DNA of 64,000 nt from Novosphingobium sp. Lineage in GTDB: Bacteria; Pseudomonadota; Alphaproteobacteria; Sphingomonadales; Sphingomonadaceae. Below are positions 9,901 through 18,118 of the stretch, one piece after another. Below the pieces are notes generated by a model. That model saw nothing but the letters and a program-made list of their open reading frames with translations. It did no database searches and was not told the origin of the DNA. The translations under genes and the position numbers were made by a program. The stretch lies in NCBI RefSeq assembly GCF_030696665.1, contig NZ_JAUYRV010000028.1:1-64000 (forward strand), read 5' to 3'. Each line of letters starts with the position of its first letter. Within the stretch, counting starts at the first letter, position 1.

Positions 9901-10016
9901 CAGGCAACTACGAACCCGCCGTTGGAGAGCGCGGTCACGCTCGAGTTGATCTGCGTGCCCCCCGTCAGCGAGTTTACAAGCAGTTCCGTGCCGACCGGCG
10001 CAATGATATCAACCAC
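6990..10016 (-). CDS. Large RTX / cadherin-like calcium-binding secreted protein
   Basis: A 1008-residue protein without an N-terminal signal peptide. Residues 1-415 hold about seven repeats of some 55 residues, each with a core like GGFVVAWHD or GKFVVTWSD followed by an IKAQVFDATGSRVGAEF-type segment. Residues 420-620 look like cadherin_5/tandem Ig-like domains, and 620-720 like a cadherin domain (DDDGDTPTFAI, FEVPTDQDGDNVYDVVVRAS). From about 730 come glycine-rich nonapeptides such as GGEGDDRIEGGAGADKLFGG that bind calcium. The C-terminus (YNQATGALFYDADGSGSGAQ) is typical of type I secretion substrates. Role: probable surface adhesin or matrix protein. No ABC exporter genes are adjacent. 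Confidence 0.9.
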   Translation of the reverse strand: MVDIIAPVGTELLVNSLTGGTQINSSVTALSNGGFVVAWHDQGRQVGATIDQNISAQIYDASGTPVGGEFQVNTAALGTQVNPAITALSDGKFVVTWSDNSGLLGEVAYGIKAQVFDATGSRVGAEFRVNTNVQGDQQFSAVTALNNGNFVVTWADRTDFFGTINSTIRAQIYTESGVKVGNEFVANVASGYDLTFPAVASLADGRFVISWTQGVGSGSDKDIRAIILNADGSRASLELFMNSVNSNVDFPQDQSSVTGLADGGFVITWQDRGGNLRTPTEDADGFSIRAQIYNANGNRRGGDFLINTDTIRNQQFPAVTALQNGGFAVSWEDESNTLGDTSSAGIRVQAFSATGVRIGTEVRVNTQTLNKQVTPSIDTLTNGDIVISWSDFGPQTDNFAQPDIKAQILSVYTRPRTSEDLFFGTEDQRFFFDVRANDVTIDTLQVTHINGIEIFPGSAEVELAGGNVGASADGRLYLTPSDDFNGPVTFEYTVVDGQGNSATESATIHFSPVNDFPRFNPDDGVLVLPHGSEGTPYSVSMADLLAGFYEVDGDPLSVFISLTPGLGSVSLNNGIYTINPGENFSGTVTLNYGVTDGRGLIAQTSRQIVIDPVADAPVITSNGGSEVVAISIAENITDVTTVTATDDDGDTPTFAIAGGTDAALFAIDETTGVLTFLSAPNFEVPTDQDGDNVYDVVVRASDAGGLFGEQEIAVTVLDLTDGLIITGTDRNDTITPTTSLNGLERSTASGDVLIGNGGADTLDGGEGDDRIEGGAGADKLFGGLGDDTLLGGDAIDQLRGGEGADTMIGGLGADSYWVDNAGDVVIEARVIDAGTGKEVGGIDLVTATVSYALTANVEKLTLESGAGNINGTGNTLANTLLGNEGDNVLNGGGGKDTLRGGLGADAFQFTALELTANSDTVQDFTAGEDRIELSISAFTALADFGLGALDTSELAFGTRATTAAQHLIYNQATGALFYDADGSGSGAQVRIAVLTGLPALQADDIVLI

Positions 10017-10213
10017 AGATCATCCCCTAACAAGTGGACGATACCATGATGCGTCCATTCTCGAGGGATATGTGGATCAAAGTGGAGTTACTGACAAGCC
10101 TGACTCTTTTTCGCCATTGAATATAGCCGTTTCAAACTGACGCAGGACTCCGCGAGCGGGCACGTTGTTGATATATATTACTTTAGTTATAGTAGTCGCT
10201 ACTGGCCGCACCA

Positions 10214-10247
10214 CAAAAAGTCTGCGCTTAATCAATAAGATAAGCAC
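10214..10247 (-). terminator. Intrinsic terminator after glmU
   Basis: On the minus strand GTGCTTA and TAAGCGC form a 7-bp stem (one G-U pair) and are followed by AGACTTTTTG. It begins seven bases after the glmU stop. Confidence 0.65.
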
Positions 10248-10253
10248 TTCGCG

Positions 10254-11615
10254 TCAGGCCTTCTTCTCCGCCTTCTTCTTTTTCATCGCATCGTGGAAGC
10301 GGTCGGCCCAGCCTGGTTTTACCAGTTGCTCTGCCCGCACCATGCGCAATTCGCCGTCCGCCACATCGCGCGAAACGGCGCTGCCAGCCGCCACGATGGC
10401 GTCTGCGCCGATCTTGACCGGGGCGATCAGGGCGCTGTTCGAGCCGATGAAGGCGCGTTCGCCGATGACCGTCTTGTGCTTGAAGTAGCCGTCGTAGTTG
10501 CAGGTGATGGTGCCTGCGCCAATGTTGGCACCTGCGCCCACGTCGGCATCGCCGAGGTAGGTGAGGTGGTTGGCCTTGGCGCCCTTGTGCAGGACGGCGT
10601 TCTTGATTTCGACGAAGTTGCCGACCTTGGCCTTTTCGCGCAAGTCCGCGCCGGGGCGCAGGCGGGCGTAGGGGCCGATCTGGACTCCGGCGGCGAGCGT
10701 TGCGCCTTCGAGGTGGCTGAAGGCGTGGATCGTCACGTGGTCCGCCACAGTCACGCCGGGGCCGAAGACGACGTTGGGTTCGATCATGACATCGCGGCCG
10801 ATCTGCGTGTCCCATGCAAACCACACGGTTTCTGGCGCGATCAGGGTTGCGCCATCGGCCATCACCTGAGCGCGGCGGCGCTGTTGCCAGCGGTGTTCGG
10901 CCTGCGCGAGTTCGGCGCGGGAATTGATGCCAGCCACTTCATCGGCATCGTCGGTCACCACCACGGCGCAAGTGCGGCCATCGGCGATGGCGATGTTGAC
11001 CACGTCGGGCAGGTAGTATTCGCCCTGCGCATTGTCGTTCCCCACGCGGGCGAGCAGGCCGAACAGGTCGGCGCTGCGCAGCGCCATGAGGCCCGAATTG
11101 CAGGTGCGGCACTGGCGCTCGGCCTCGGTCGCGTCCTTGTGTTCGACCATTTTGACGATGCGGCCATCCTGAGCGATCACGCGGCCATATTGCAGCGCGT
11201 CTGCAGGTTCGAAGCCGAGCACGACGGCGGCGGGGCTATCAGCCTCGTGCAGGCGGGCGATCATGGCTTGCATCGTTTCGGTGCGCACGAAAGGCACATC
11301 GCCATAGAGGATCAGCACATCGCCATCGAATCCTGCCAGCGCGTCTTGCGCCTGCTGCACGGCGTGAGCGGTGCCAAGCTGCGGGTCTTGCACGGCAATG
11401 TTGGCGGTGGCTCCCAGCGCCTTTTCCAGCTGATCGCGCCCGTGGCCTGCGACGACAACCTGGTGCTCCGGCGCAAGCGCTGCAGCGCTGGCCATCAGGT
11501 GCATCAGCATGGGGCGGCCTGCGATGGGGTGGAGAACCTTGTGCAGGTCGCTCTTCATGCGGGTGCCTTTTCCGGCGGCGAGGACGATGATGGCGAGAGG
11601 CGTGGTGTCAGTCAT
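10254..11615 (-). CDS. glmU: Bifunctional UDP-GlcNAc pyrophosphorylase / GlcN-1-P acetyltransferase
   Basis: GlmU acetylates glucosamine-1-phosphate and couples it to UTP, giving UDP-GlcNAc. The start at 11615 (MTDTTPLAIIVLAAGKG) gives 453 residues, the family length, and has AAAGGTG upstream; a longer frame to 11675 has an unlikely N-terminus. The nucleotidyltransferase domain has LAAGKGTRMKS (near residue 12). The left-handed beta-helix begins near 250 and carries HLEGATLAAGVQIGPYARLR and LGDADVGAGANIGAGT. The C-terminus is Lys/Ala-rich. It is divergent from gph with 58 bp between them. Confidence 0.96.
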   Translation of the reverse strand: MTDTTPLAIIVLAAGKGTRMKSDLHKVLHPIAGRPMLMHLMASAAALAPEHQVVVAGHGRDQLEKALGATANIAVQDPQLGTAHAVQQAQDALAGFDGDVLILYGDVPFVRTETMQAMIARLHEADSPAAVVLGFEPADALQYGRVIAQDGRIVKMVEHKDATEAERQCRTCNSGLMALRSADLFGLLARVGNDNAQGEYYLPDVVNIAIADGRTCAVVVTDDADEVAGINSRAELAQAEHRWQQRRRAQVMADGATLIAPETVWFAWDTQIGRDVMIEPNVVFGPGVTVADHVTIHAFSHLEGATLAAGVQIGPYARLRPGADLREKAKVGNFVEIKNAVLHKGAKANHLTYLGDADVGAGANIGAGTITCNYDGYFKHKTVIGERAFIGSNSALIAPVKIGADAIVAAGSAVSRDVADGELRMVRAEQLVKPGWADRFHDAMKKKKAEKKA

Positions 11616-11673
11616 GCGGGCACCTTTGCCAGACAATTCTTGCGCTTTCCAGAACGGGAGGTCACTTGCGCAC

Positions 11674-12366
11674 ATGATGGCAAGCTTTCCTTACAACATC
11701 GTCGGATTCGATCTCGACGGGACGTTGCTCGATACCAGCCGCGATCTGTGCGTGGCATTGAATCATGCGCTGGCGCTGGCGGGGCGTCCGCCGGTGCCCT
11801 TTGCCGACGTGACGCGCCATGTCGGCGGCGGGGCTGCGCAGATGTTGCGGTCCGCGCTGACGGAATCGGGCGGGGTGGACGAGGCGGCGTTCGATGGACT
11901 GCAGGCCGAATTGGTGGCGTTCTATGCCGACAACATAGCGCACCACACCACGTTCTTTCCGGGCGGAGCGGCCATGCTCGATGCGCTTGATGCGCGCGGG
12001 GTGAAGATCGCGATTGCCACGAACAAGAAGGAAGCGCTTGCGGTTCGGCTGTTCGAGGAACTGGGCATTCTCCACCGTTTTGCCTGCGTGATCGGCGGAG
12101 ACACGCTGGGGCCGGGCCGGGCCAAGCCGAAGCCCGACATGCTGCACGCAATGGTGGCGCGGTGCGGTGGCGGGGCGGCGGCGTTTGTGGGCGACACGAC
12201 GTTTGATGTGGGCGCGGCCAAGGCGGCTGGACTGCCGGTGGTGGCAGTGCGCTTTGGCTTCAACGATCTGCCCGCCGACGATCTGGGGGCCGATGCAGTG
12301 ATCGATCACTTCGAAGAACTGGTGCCTGCGCTGGAACGCCTCGGCTGTGTTAAGGACGCGGCATGA
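11674..12366 (+). CDS. gph: Phosphoglycolate phosphatase (HAD superfamily)
   Basis: A 230-residue HAD hydrolase expected to dephosphorylate 2-phosphoglycolate. HAD motif I is [10 protein letters not shown] (catalytic Asp near residue 12), motif [10 protein letters not shown], a Lys-rich motif III region GRAKPKPDM, and motif [18 protein letters not shown]. The next codon is also ATG (11677); either start is possible after GGGAGG. Its stop overlaps the rsmA start by four bases, so the two are translationally coupled. Substrate is assigned by family similarity and could be a related phosphate ester. Confidence 0.88.
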   Translation: MMASFPYNIVGFDLDGTLLDTSRDLCVALNHALALAGRPPVPFADVTRHVGGGAAQMLRSALTESGGVDEAAFDGLQAELVAFYADNIAHHTTFFPGGAAMLDALDARGVKIAIATNKKEALAVRLFEELGILHRFACVIGGDTLGPGRAKPKPDMLHAMVARCGGGAAAFVGDTTFDVGAAKAAGLPVVAVRFGFNDLPADDLGADAVIDHFEELVPALERLGCVKDAA

Positions 12367-13184
12367 CCGATCTTCCCCCGTTACGCGATGTTATCAACCG
12401 CCACGGCCTGTTTGCCACCAAGGCGCTGGGGCAGAACTTCCTGTTCGACGAACAGTTGCTCGATCGCATCGCGCGGGTGCCGGGCAAGCTGGCGGGCGAG
12501 AACGTGCTGGAAGTAGGCCCCGGCCCCGGCGGGTTGACGCGGGCGCTGCTGCGCGCGGGCGCGAAAGTGACCGCCATCGAGATGGACAAGCGATGCTTGC
12601 CTGCGCTGGAAGAGTTGTCGGAGGCTTTTCCGGGCCAGCTTACCGTCATTGCGGGGGATGCGACGAAGATCGATGCCGCAGGGCTGTTTGACGGTCGGTG
12701 GCATGTGGCGGCGAACCTGCCCTACAATGTGGGCACGGGGCTGTTTACCGGATGGCTTTCAGGACAGGACTGGCCGCCGCAGTGGAAATCGCTGACGCTG
12801 ATGTTCCAGCTGGAAGTGGCCGAGCGGATCGTGGCGCAGGCGGGGTCTGATGCTTATGGGCGGCTTGCGGTGCTGGCCCAGTGGCGCGCGGCCCCGCGCA
12901 TTGCGATGAAAGTGCACCGCAGCGCCTTCACCCCGCCGCCCAAGGTGATGTCGGCCATCGTCCATGTAGAGCCGGGCGCGATGCCCGAGGGCGTTTCGGC
13001 GCGGATGCTGGAGCGGGTGACCGAGGCGGCGTTTGGCCAGCGACGCAAGATGCTTCGGCAGTCGCTAAAGGGCCTGCCCGGTGCGATCGATGCGCTGGGG
13101 GTGCTGGGCATTGATGTGCAGCGGCGTGCCGAGACGCTGAGTGTGGAGGAGTTTGTCAGCATTGCGCGGGTACTGACGAAGTAG
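12363..13184 (+). CDS. rsmA: 16S rRNA dimethyladenosine transferase
   Basis: RsmA (KsgA) dimethylates two adjacent adenosines in helix 45 of 16S rRNA during 30S assembly. The 273-residue length is normal. Seen are [15 protein letters not shown] at the N-terminus, the SAM-binding [15 protein letters not shown] and the catalytic [10 protein letters not shown] (motif IV), followed by a C-terminal [15 protein letters not shown] segment. It overlaps gph by ATGA and ends eight bases before the convergent DUF4287 gene. Loss is known to confer kasugamycin resistance in other bacteria. Confidence 0.96.
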   Translation: MTDLPPLRDVINRHGLFATKALGQNFLFDEQLLDRIARVPGKLAGENVLEVGPGPGGLTRALLRAGAKVTAIEMDKRCLPALEELSEAFPGQLTVIAGDATKIDAAGLFDGRWHVAANLPYNVGTGLFTGWLSGQDWPPQWKSLTLMFQLEVAERIVAQAGSDAYGRLAVLAQWRAAPRIAMKVHRSAFTPPPKVMSAIVHVEPGAMPEGVSARMLERVTEAAFGQRRKMLRQSLKGLPGAIDALGVLGIDVQRRAETLSVEEFVSIARVLTK

Positions 13185-13191
13185 GGTGCTC

Positions 13192-13398
13192 TCAGCCCTC
13201 GGCCAGCGTGTGAGCCACGATGGCGTTGGCGTGACCGTGGCCCATGCCATGCTGGTCTTTCAGCATGGCCACAAGTTCCATGTGCTTGGCGGGAAGCGCC
13301 GCACGCACCAGCGCTTTCCATTCGGCAATGGGCTTTCCGTACTTCTTCTCAATTGAGGGGAAGTAAGACGCCGGGCCGGAAACTTTGGGTTCGGTCAT
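13192..13398 (-). CDS. DUF4287 small protein
   Basis: A 68-residue soluble protein, MTEPKVSGPASYFPSIEKKY at the start and HGMGHGHANAIVAHTLAEG at the end. The Ser-Ile-Glu-Lys-Lys-Tyr-Gly-Lys-Pro pattern and the GHGHANAIVAH stretch are characteristic of DUF4287. Function is unknown. It is convergent with rsmA (seven bases apart) and lies 43 bp before the end of glcB on the same strand. Confidence 0.85.
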   Translation of the reverse strand: MTEPKVSGPASYFPSIEKKYGKPIAEWKALVRAALPAKHMELVAMLKDQHGMGHGHANAIVAHTLAEG

Positions 13399-13441
13399 GG
13401 CCGGGAAATGACCATGCCGAACACCAGATTGTCAACGCTGC

Positions 13442-15585
13442 TCAGGCCGGTTCCGCCACTTTCGCCATCGCTGCTTTCTTCTTGCGCCGCCATGCGTGGA
13501 GCAGCGGTTCGGTGTAGCCGTTGGGCTGTTCCACGCCGTTGAACACCAGATCGCAGGCGGCGCGGAAGGCGAAGCTTTCTTCCCAGTTGCCCGCCATCGG
13601 TTCGTAAAGCGGGTCGCCTGCGTTTTGCGCGTCGACCTTGGCCGCCATGCGCTTCAGGCTGTCCATGACCTGCGCGTTGGTGGCAACGCCGTGCAGCAGC
13701 CAGTTAGCCATGTGCTGGCTGGAGATGCGCAAGGTGGCGCGGTCTTCCATCAGGCCCACATCATTGATGTCGGGCACCTTTGAACAGCCGACGCCCTGAT
13801 CGATCCAGCGCACGACATAGCCCAGTAGGCCTTGCGCGTTGTTGTCGAGTTCCTCGCACACTTCGTCTTCCGACCAGTTTGCGCCGTCTGCCAACGGAAT
13901 GGCCAGCAGCGCATCGAGACCTGGTACAGGTTCTGCCGCGATGCCTTCGCGCAAGGCGAAGACCGGCACCTGATGGTAGTGCATCGCGTGGAGCGTGGCG
14001 GCCGTCGGGGATGGCACCCAGGCGGTGTTCGCGCCCGTCTTCGGGTGGCCGATCTTCTGGTCCATCATATCGCGCATCATGTCGGGCGCGGCCCACATGC
14101 CCTTGCCGATCTGCGCCTTGCCGGACAGGCCCTGCTTCAGGCCGATGCAGACGTTGCGCTTTTCATAGGCGGCGATCCAGCCGGAGGCCTTGATCGCGCC
14201 TTTGCGGATCATCGCACCGGCCTGCATCGAGGTGTGGATTTCATCCCCGGTGCGATCGAGGAAGCCGGTGTTGATGAACACGATGCGGTCCTTCACCGCA
14301 TGGATGCAAGCGGCGAGGTTGGCCGAGGTGCGGCGTTCCTCGTCCATCACGCCCACCTTCACGGTGTGGCGGGCAAGGCCGAGAAGGTCTTCGACTGCAT
14401 CGAACAGGTCGTTGGTGAAGGCGCATTCTTCCGGCCCGTGCATCTTGGGCTTGACGATATAGACACTGCCTGCGCGGCTGTTCCGATAACGGCCAAGGCC
14501 TTTGATGTCGTGACAAGCGATGGCGCTGGTGATCACCGCGTCCATCACACCTTCGGGGATTTCGCTGCCATCGGGCAGGAGGATCGCCGGGTTGGTCATC
14601 AGGTGGCCGACATTGCGGACGAACAACAGGCTGCGGCCCGGCAGGGTCAGCGCATCGCCATTGACGCCGGTCCATGCACGGTCTGCGTCCAGCGCGCGGG
14701 TCATGGTCTTGCCGCCCTTCTGGAAGCTTGCCTCAAGATCGCCGCGCATCAGGCCGAGCCAGTTGCGATAGGCGACCAGCTTATCCTCGGCATCGACAGC
14801 AGCGATGGAGTCTTCCAGATCGACGATGGAAGTGAGCGCGGCTTCCATCACGATGTCGGCCATGCCCGCCTTGTCATCCGCGCCCACTGGGTGCGTGCGG
14901 TCCAGCACGATCTCTACATGAAGGCCGTTGTTGATCAGCAGCAGTCCGCCTGCCTTGCGTGCGAGCAGTTGCGACGGATCGGCCAGTGGCGGATCGCCTG
15001 CGCCGTCCCAATCGCTCCAGCTGCCGGTGGTCAGCGGGAATGTGGCATCGAGGAACGCGCGGCCTGCGGCGACCACAGCGGCCCCGCGCGCTTTGTCATA
15101 CCCGCCCGGTTTGGCGGGCGCGGCATCGAGCGCGTCGGTGCCGTACCATGCGTCATAGAGGCTGCCCCAGCGTGCGTTGGCGGCATTGAGGACGAACCGG
15201 TCGTTGAGCACGGGAACGACGAGTTGCGGCCCCGCCATCGTGGCGATTTCGGGATCGACATTCTGTGTGCCGATCAGGAAATTGGCCGGTTCAGGGACGA
15301 GATAGCCGATTTCGGTGAGGAACGCGCGGTATTCGGCAGCGTCGACCGGCTTTCCGCAGCGGTCGCGGTGCCAGCCGTCGATCTGTGCCTGCAACGTATC
15401 GCGCTTGTCCAGCAAGGCGCTGTTTACCGGCGCGAAACGGCTGACCAGCGCGGCGAAGCCTTGCCAGAAGACCGATGGCTCAAGGCCAAGTGGCCCCAGA
15501 ACTTCGCTGTCGATGAAAGTGGCGAGGGCCGCGTCAACTTGCAGGCCATTGCGCTCGGTACGTTCGTTCATTTCACCCATATCCA
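13442..15585 (-). CDS. glcB: Malate synthase G
   Basis: Malate synthase G condenses glyoxylate and acetyl-CoA to malate, letting cells grow on C2 compounds, fatty acids or glycolate. With the start at 15585 ([14 protein letters not shown]) the protein has 714 residues; ATG at 15579 and 15570 are alternatives. Conserved G-form blocks include [50 protein letters not shown] and [11 protein letters not shown]. The frame remains open to 15814, but that part encodes repeat DNA and is not coding. No other glyoxylate-shunt gene is adjacent. Confidence 0.95.
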
Positions 15586-15716
15586 TACGCTCACATAAAC
15601 TGCGCCCACGGGCAAACCGCCTGCGCCGAATCCGATGAACCTGGGGAGGAACTCTTGAGGCTATGCATGAACGTGCAGGCCATTGCAATCTTGTGAATGT
15701 GCGAGTGGGCCTTTCT

Positions 15717-15823
15717 GCCCATGCCCACCCCCGCCCCCTCCCGCCTGCGGGAGGGGAGAAGAAGAACGGCCTTTCACTCCTCGCCCGCAGGAGGGTGGGG
15801 CTGGGGGTGGGCATCTTTGGTGA
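15717..15823. repeat. GC-rich inverted repeat, CCCTCCCGCCTGCGGGAGGG family
   Basis: Between glcB and the M20 gene, the arms GCCCACCCCCGCCCC (left) and the matching GGGGTGGGC (right) enclose inner palindromes CCCTCCCGCCTGCGGGAGGG. Related copies lie at 44190-44330 and 50158-50298. Confidence 0.75.
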
Positions 15824-15871
15824 TCCACAAGGGGTTCACCCCGCGCGCGTGAGCGGCTAGGCTGGTTGCAG

Positions 15872-17077
15872 ATGCAACAGATTTCCCCCACCGAACGAGC
15901 GCTGCTCGCGCCCATCGATGCCGCCGCGATGCTCGCACAGGTCGAACAATGGTGCGCGATCAACACCGGCACCGGCAATCTGCCCGGCCTTGCGCAGCAG
16001 TGGGATTTGCTGGCGGAGGCCTTTGCGGTGCTGCCGGGAGACATCCGCAAGGTCGATCCCGCCCCGGTCAGCGCCATCGCGGCTGACGGGACCGAGCGCG
16101 AGACGGCCAACGGCGCGCATCTGGTGCTGTCGGTGCGCCCGCAGGCTGCACGGCGCTACCTGCTGACCGGGCATATGGACACCGTGTTTGCCCCCACCCA
16201 CCCGTTCCAGTCGCTGCAATGGCTGGATGGCGAGACGCTGAACGGGCCGGGTGTGGCCGATATGAAAGGCGGCATCGCGGTGATCCTTGCCGCGCTGAAA
16301 CTGTTCGAAGCCAGCCCGGTTGCGGCGGCCATCGGTTATGACGTGCTGATCAATTCCGACGAGGAAACCGGCAGCCTGTCGTCCGCGCCGCTGATTGCAG
16401 AATTGGCAGCGGGCAAGGCGGCGGCGCTGACCTATGAGCCGTCTGCCCTGCCCGATGGTACGCTGGCGGGCGAGCGCCCCGGCAGTGGCAATTACAGTGC
16501 GGTGATCAAGGGCCGCTCTGCCCATGCCGGGCGCAATCCGCAGGACGGGCGCAATGCCATTCTCGCTGCGGCCGATCTGGCGCTGCGGTTGAAAGCGCTG
16601 GAAGCGCCGGGGCTTTCGGTGAACCCTGCGCGGATCGATGGCGGGAGTGCCAACAATGTCGTGCCCGATCACGCTGTGCTGCGCTTCAACGTGCGGCCGC
16701 GCCTGCCCGAACAGGCGGGCACATTCGAGAAAGCCTTGCGCGAGGCAATCCGCGTGATCGAAAAGCTGCACGATGTGACCATTCACCTCCACGGCGGCGT
16801 TTCCCGCCCGCCCAAGCCGCTAACGCCAGAGGCGACCGCGCTGTTCGGGCTGGTGCGCGAATGTGGCGAAGCGCTTGGCCAGCCGATCCGCTGGCAGGCG
16901 TCGGGCGGGGTCTGCGATGGCAACAACATTGCCGCGTGCGGGGTGCCTGTTGTCGATACGATGGGCGTGCGCGGGGGTGCGATCCATTCGGATCAGGAGT
17001 TCCTGATCGTACCATCGCTGGCCGAACGTGCAGCGCTTTCCGCGCTGGTCCTGCACCGCCTTTCCGGAGGAAACTGA
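15872..17077 (+). CDS. M20-family metallohydrolase, likely amide hydrolase of the ast operon
   Basis: A 401-residue carboxypeptidase-G2-like M20 enzyme. Zinc-binding elements are intact: LTGHMDTVFAP (His-x-Asp), GVADMKGGIAV (bridging Asp), NSDEETGSLSS (Glu-Glu), YEPSALPDGTLAGERPGSGN and the late GAIHSDQEF (His). ATG 15872 is preferred to a TTG at 15866. Its TGA overlaps the astA ATG by one base, so it belongs to the arginine-succinyltransferase operon. There it may remove the succinyl group from succinylglutamate (the AstE step) or hydrolyse another N-acyl amino acid; the substrate is inference. Not a canonical M14-family AstE. Confidence 0.85.
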   Translation: MQQISPTERALLAPIDAAAMLAQVEQWCAINTGTGNLPGLAQQWDLLAEAFAVLPGDIRKVDPAPVSAIAADGTERETANGAHLVLSVRPQAARRYLLTGHMDTVFAPTHPFQSLQWLDGETLNGPGVADMKGGIAVILAALKLFEASPVAAAIGYDVLINSDEETGSLSSAPLIAELAAGKAAALTYEPSALPDGTLAGERPGSGNYSAVIKGRSAHAGRNPQDGRNAILAAADLALRLKALEAPGLSVNPARIDGGSANNVVPDHAVLRFNVRPRLPEQAGTFEKALREAIRVIEKLHDVTIHLHGGVSRPPKPLTPEATALFGLVRECGEALGQPIRWQASGGVCDGNNIAACGVPVVDTMGVRGGAIHSDQEFLIVPSLAERAALSALVLHRLSGGN

Positions 17078-18114
17078 TGACCTTCCGTATCCGCGCCGCG
17101 CGCGCGAGCGATCTGCAGCCGCTGTATGAAATGGCCAAGCTGACCGGCGGTGGCTTCACCAACCTGCCCGCTGACCGCAAGGCGCTGACCACCAAGCTGG
17201 GCCGCGCGGCGGAAGCTTATGCCAACACCGAAGAAGGCGATCCGCGCAATCCTGAGGACGAACTGTTCGTGTTCGTGCTGGAAAATGCGCAGACTGGCGA
17301 AGTGCGCGGCACGTCGCAGATCTTCACCTGCGTGGGCCGCAAATCGCCATTCTACTCCTATCGCATGGCCACGCTGACCCAGCATTCAAAGGAACTGAAC
17401 CGCACGTTCCGTGCCGAAATGCTCAACCTTGTCACCGATCTTGAAGGGTCGAGCGAAGTGGGCGGGCTGTTCCTCCATCCGAACGAGCGCGCAGGCGGGC
17501 TGGGCATGTTGCTGGCGCGCAGCCGCTATCTGTTCATCGCCATGCACCGCGCGCGCTTTGGCGAGAAGATCCTCGCTGAACTACGCGGCGTGATCGACGA
17601 GCGCGGCGGATCGCCATTCTGGGATGGTGTGGCGGGGCGCTTTTTCGGCATGGGGTTTCAGGAGGCCGACTATTTCAACGCGATCAACGGCCACCAGTTC
17701 ATCGCGGATCTGATGCCCAAGCACCCCGTTTACATCGCCATGCTGCCCGAAACCGCGCGCTCTGCCATCGGCCTGCCCCACCCATCGGGCCGCGCAGCAA
17801 TGCGAATGCTGGAGGAGGAAGGCTTTGCCTATGAAGGCTATGTCGATATTTTCGACGGCGGCCCGACGATGACCGCGCGGACCGACCGCGTGCGTTCGAT
17901 CTGCGAAGCCAAGGAATTGGCAGTCGCGCATGTCCGCGCGCCCGAAGGTGAAGGCGCGGTCGTCAAGGCGTTGGTCGCCACCGGCAAACTCTCGGACTAT
18001 CGCTGCGCATTTGCCGAGATTGCCGAGACGCCCGATGGGCTGACGCTTGATCCAGTCAGTGCTGCCGCGCTGGGTGTGAAGGCTGGCGATGCCGTGTGGT
18101 TCGTGGAGCGCTGA
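17077..18114 (+). CDS. astA: Arginine N-succinyltransferase
   Basis: AstA transfers succinate from succinyl-CoA to the alpha-amino group of arginine, the first step of the ammonia-producing AST pathway. The 345-residue protein is family-length. It begins MTFRIRAARASDLQPLYEMA and contains AstA blocks such as FYSYRMATLTQHSKELNRTF, SSEVGGLFLHPNERAGGLGM and RFFGMGFQEADYFNAINGHQ. GGAGGAAACTG precedes the ATG, within the end of the M20 gene. astB starts five bases after its stop. Confidence 0.95.
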   Translation: MTFRIRAARASDLQPLYEMAKLTGGGFTNLPADRKALTTKLGRAAEAYANTEEGDPRNPEDELFVFVLENAQTGEVRGTSQIFTCVGRKSPFYSYRMATLTQHSKELNRTFRAEMLNLVTDLEGSSEVGGLFLHPNERAGGLGMLLARSRYLFIAMHRARFGEKILAELRGVIDERGGSPFWDGVAGRFFGMGFQEADYFNAINGHQFIADLMPKHPVYIAMLPETARSAIGLPHPSGRAAMRMLEEEGFAYEGYVDIFDGGPTMTARTDRVRSICEAKELAVAHVRAPEGEGAVVKALVATGKLSDYRCAFAEIAETPDGLTLDPVSAAALGVKAGDAVWFVER

Positions 18115-18118
18115 CGCG

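Noticed and set aside
13832..15598. A 588-residue plus-strand frame across malate synthase
   Set aside because: It is antisense to glcB, Arg/His-rich and low in normal motifs; glcB has full family identity.
15717..15814. N-terminal extension of malate synthase through the repeat
   Set aside because: Encodes a Pro/Arg-rich stretch made of repeat DNA, absent from malate synthase G.
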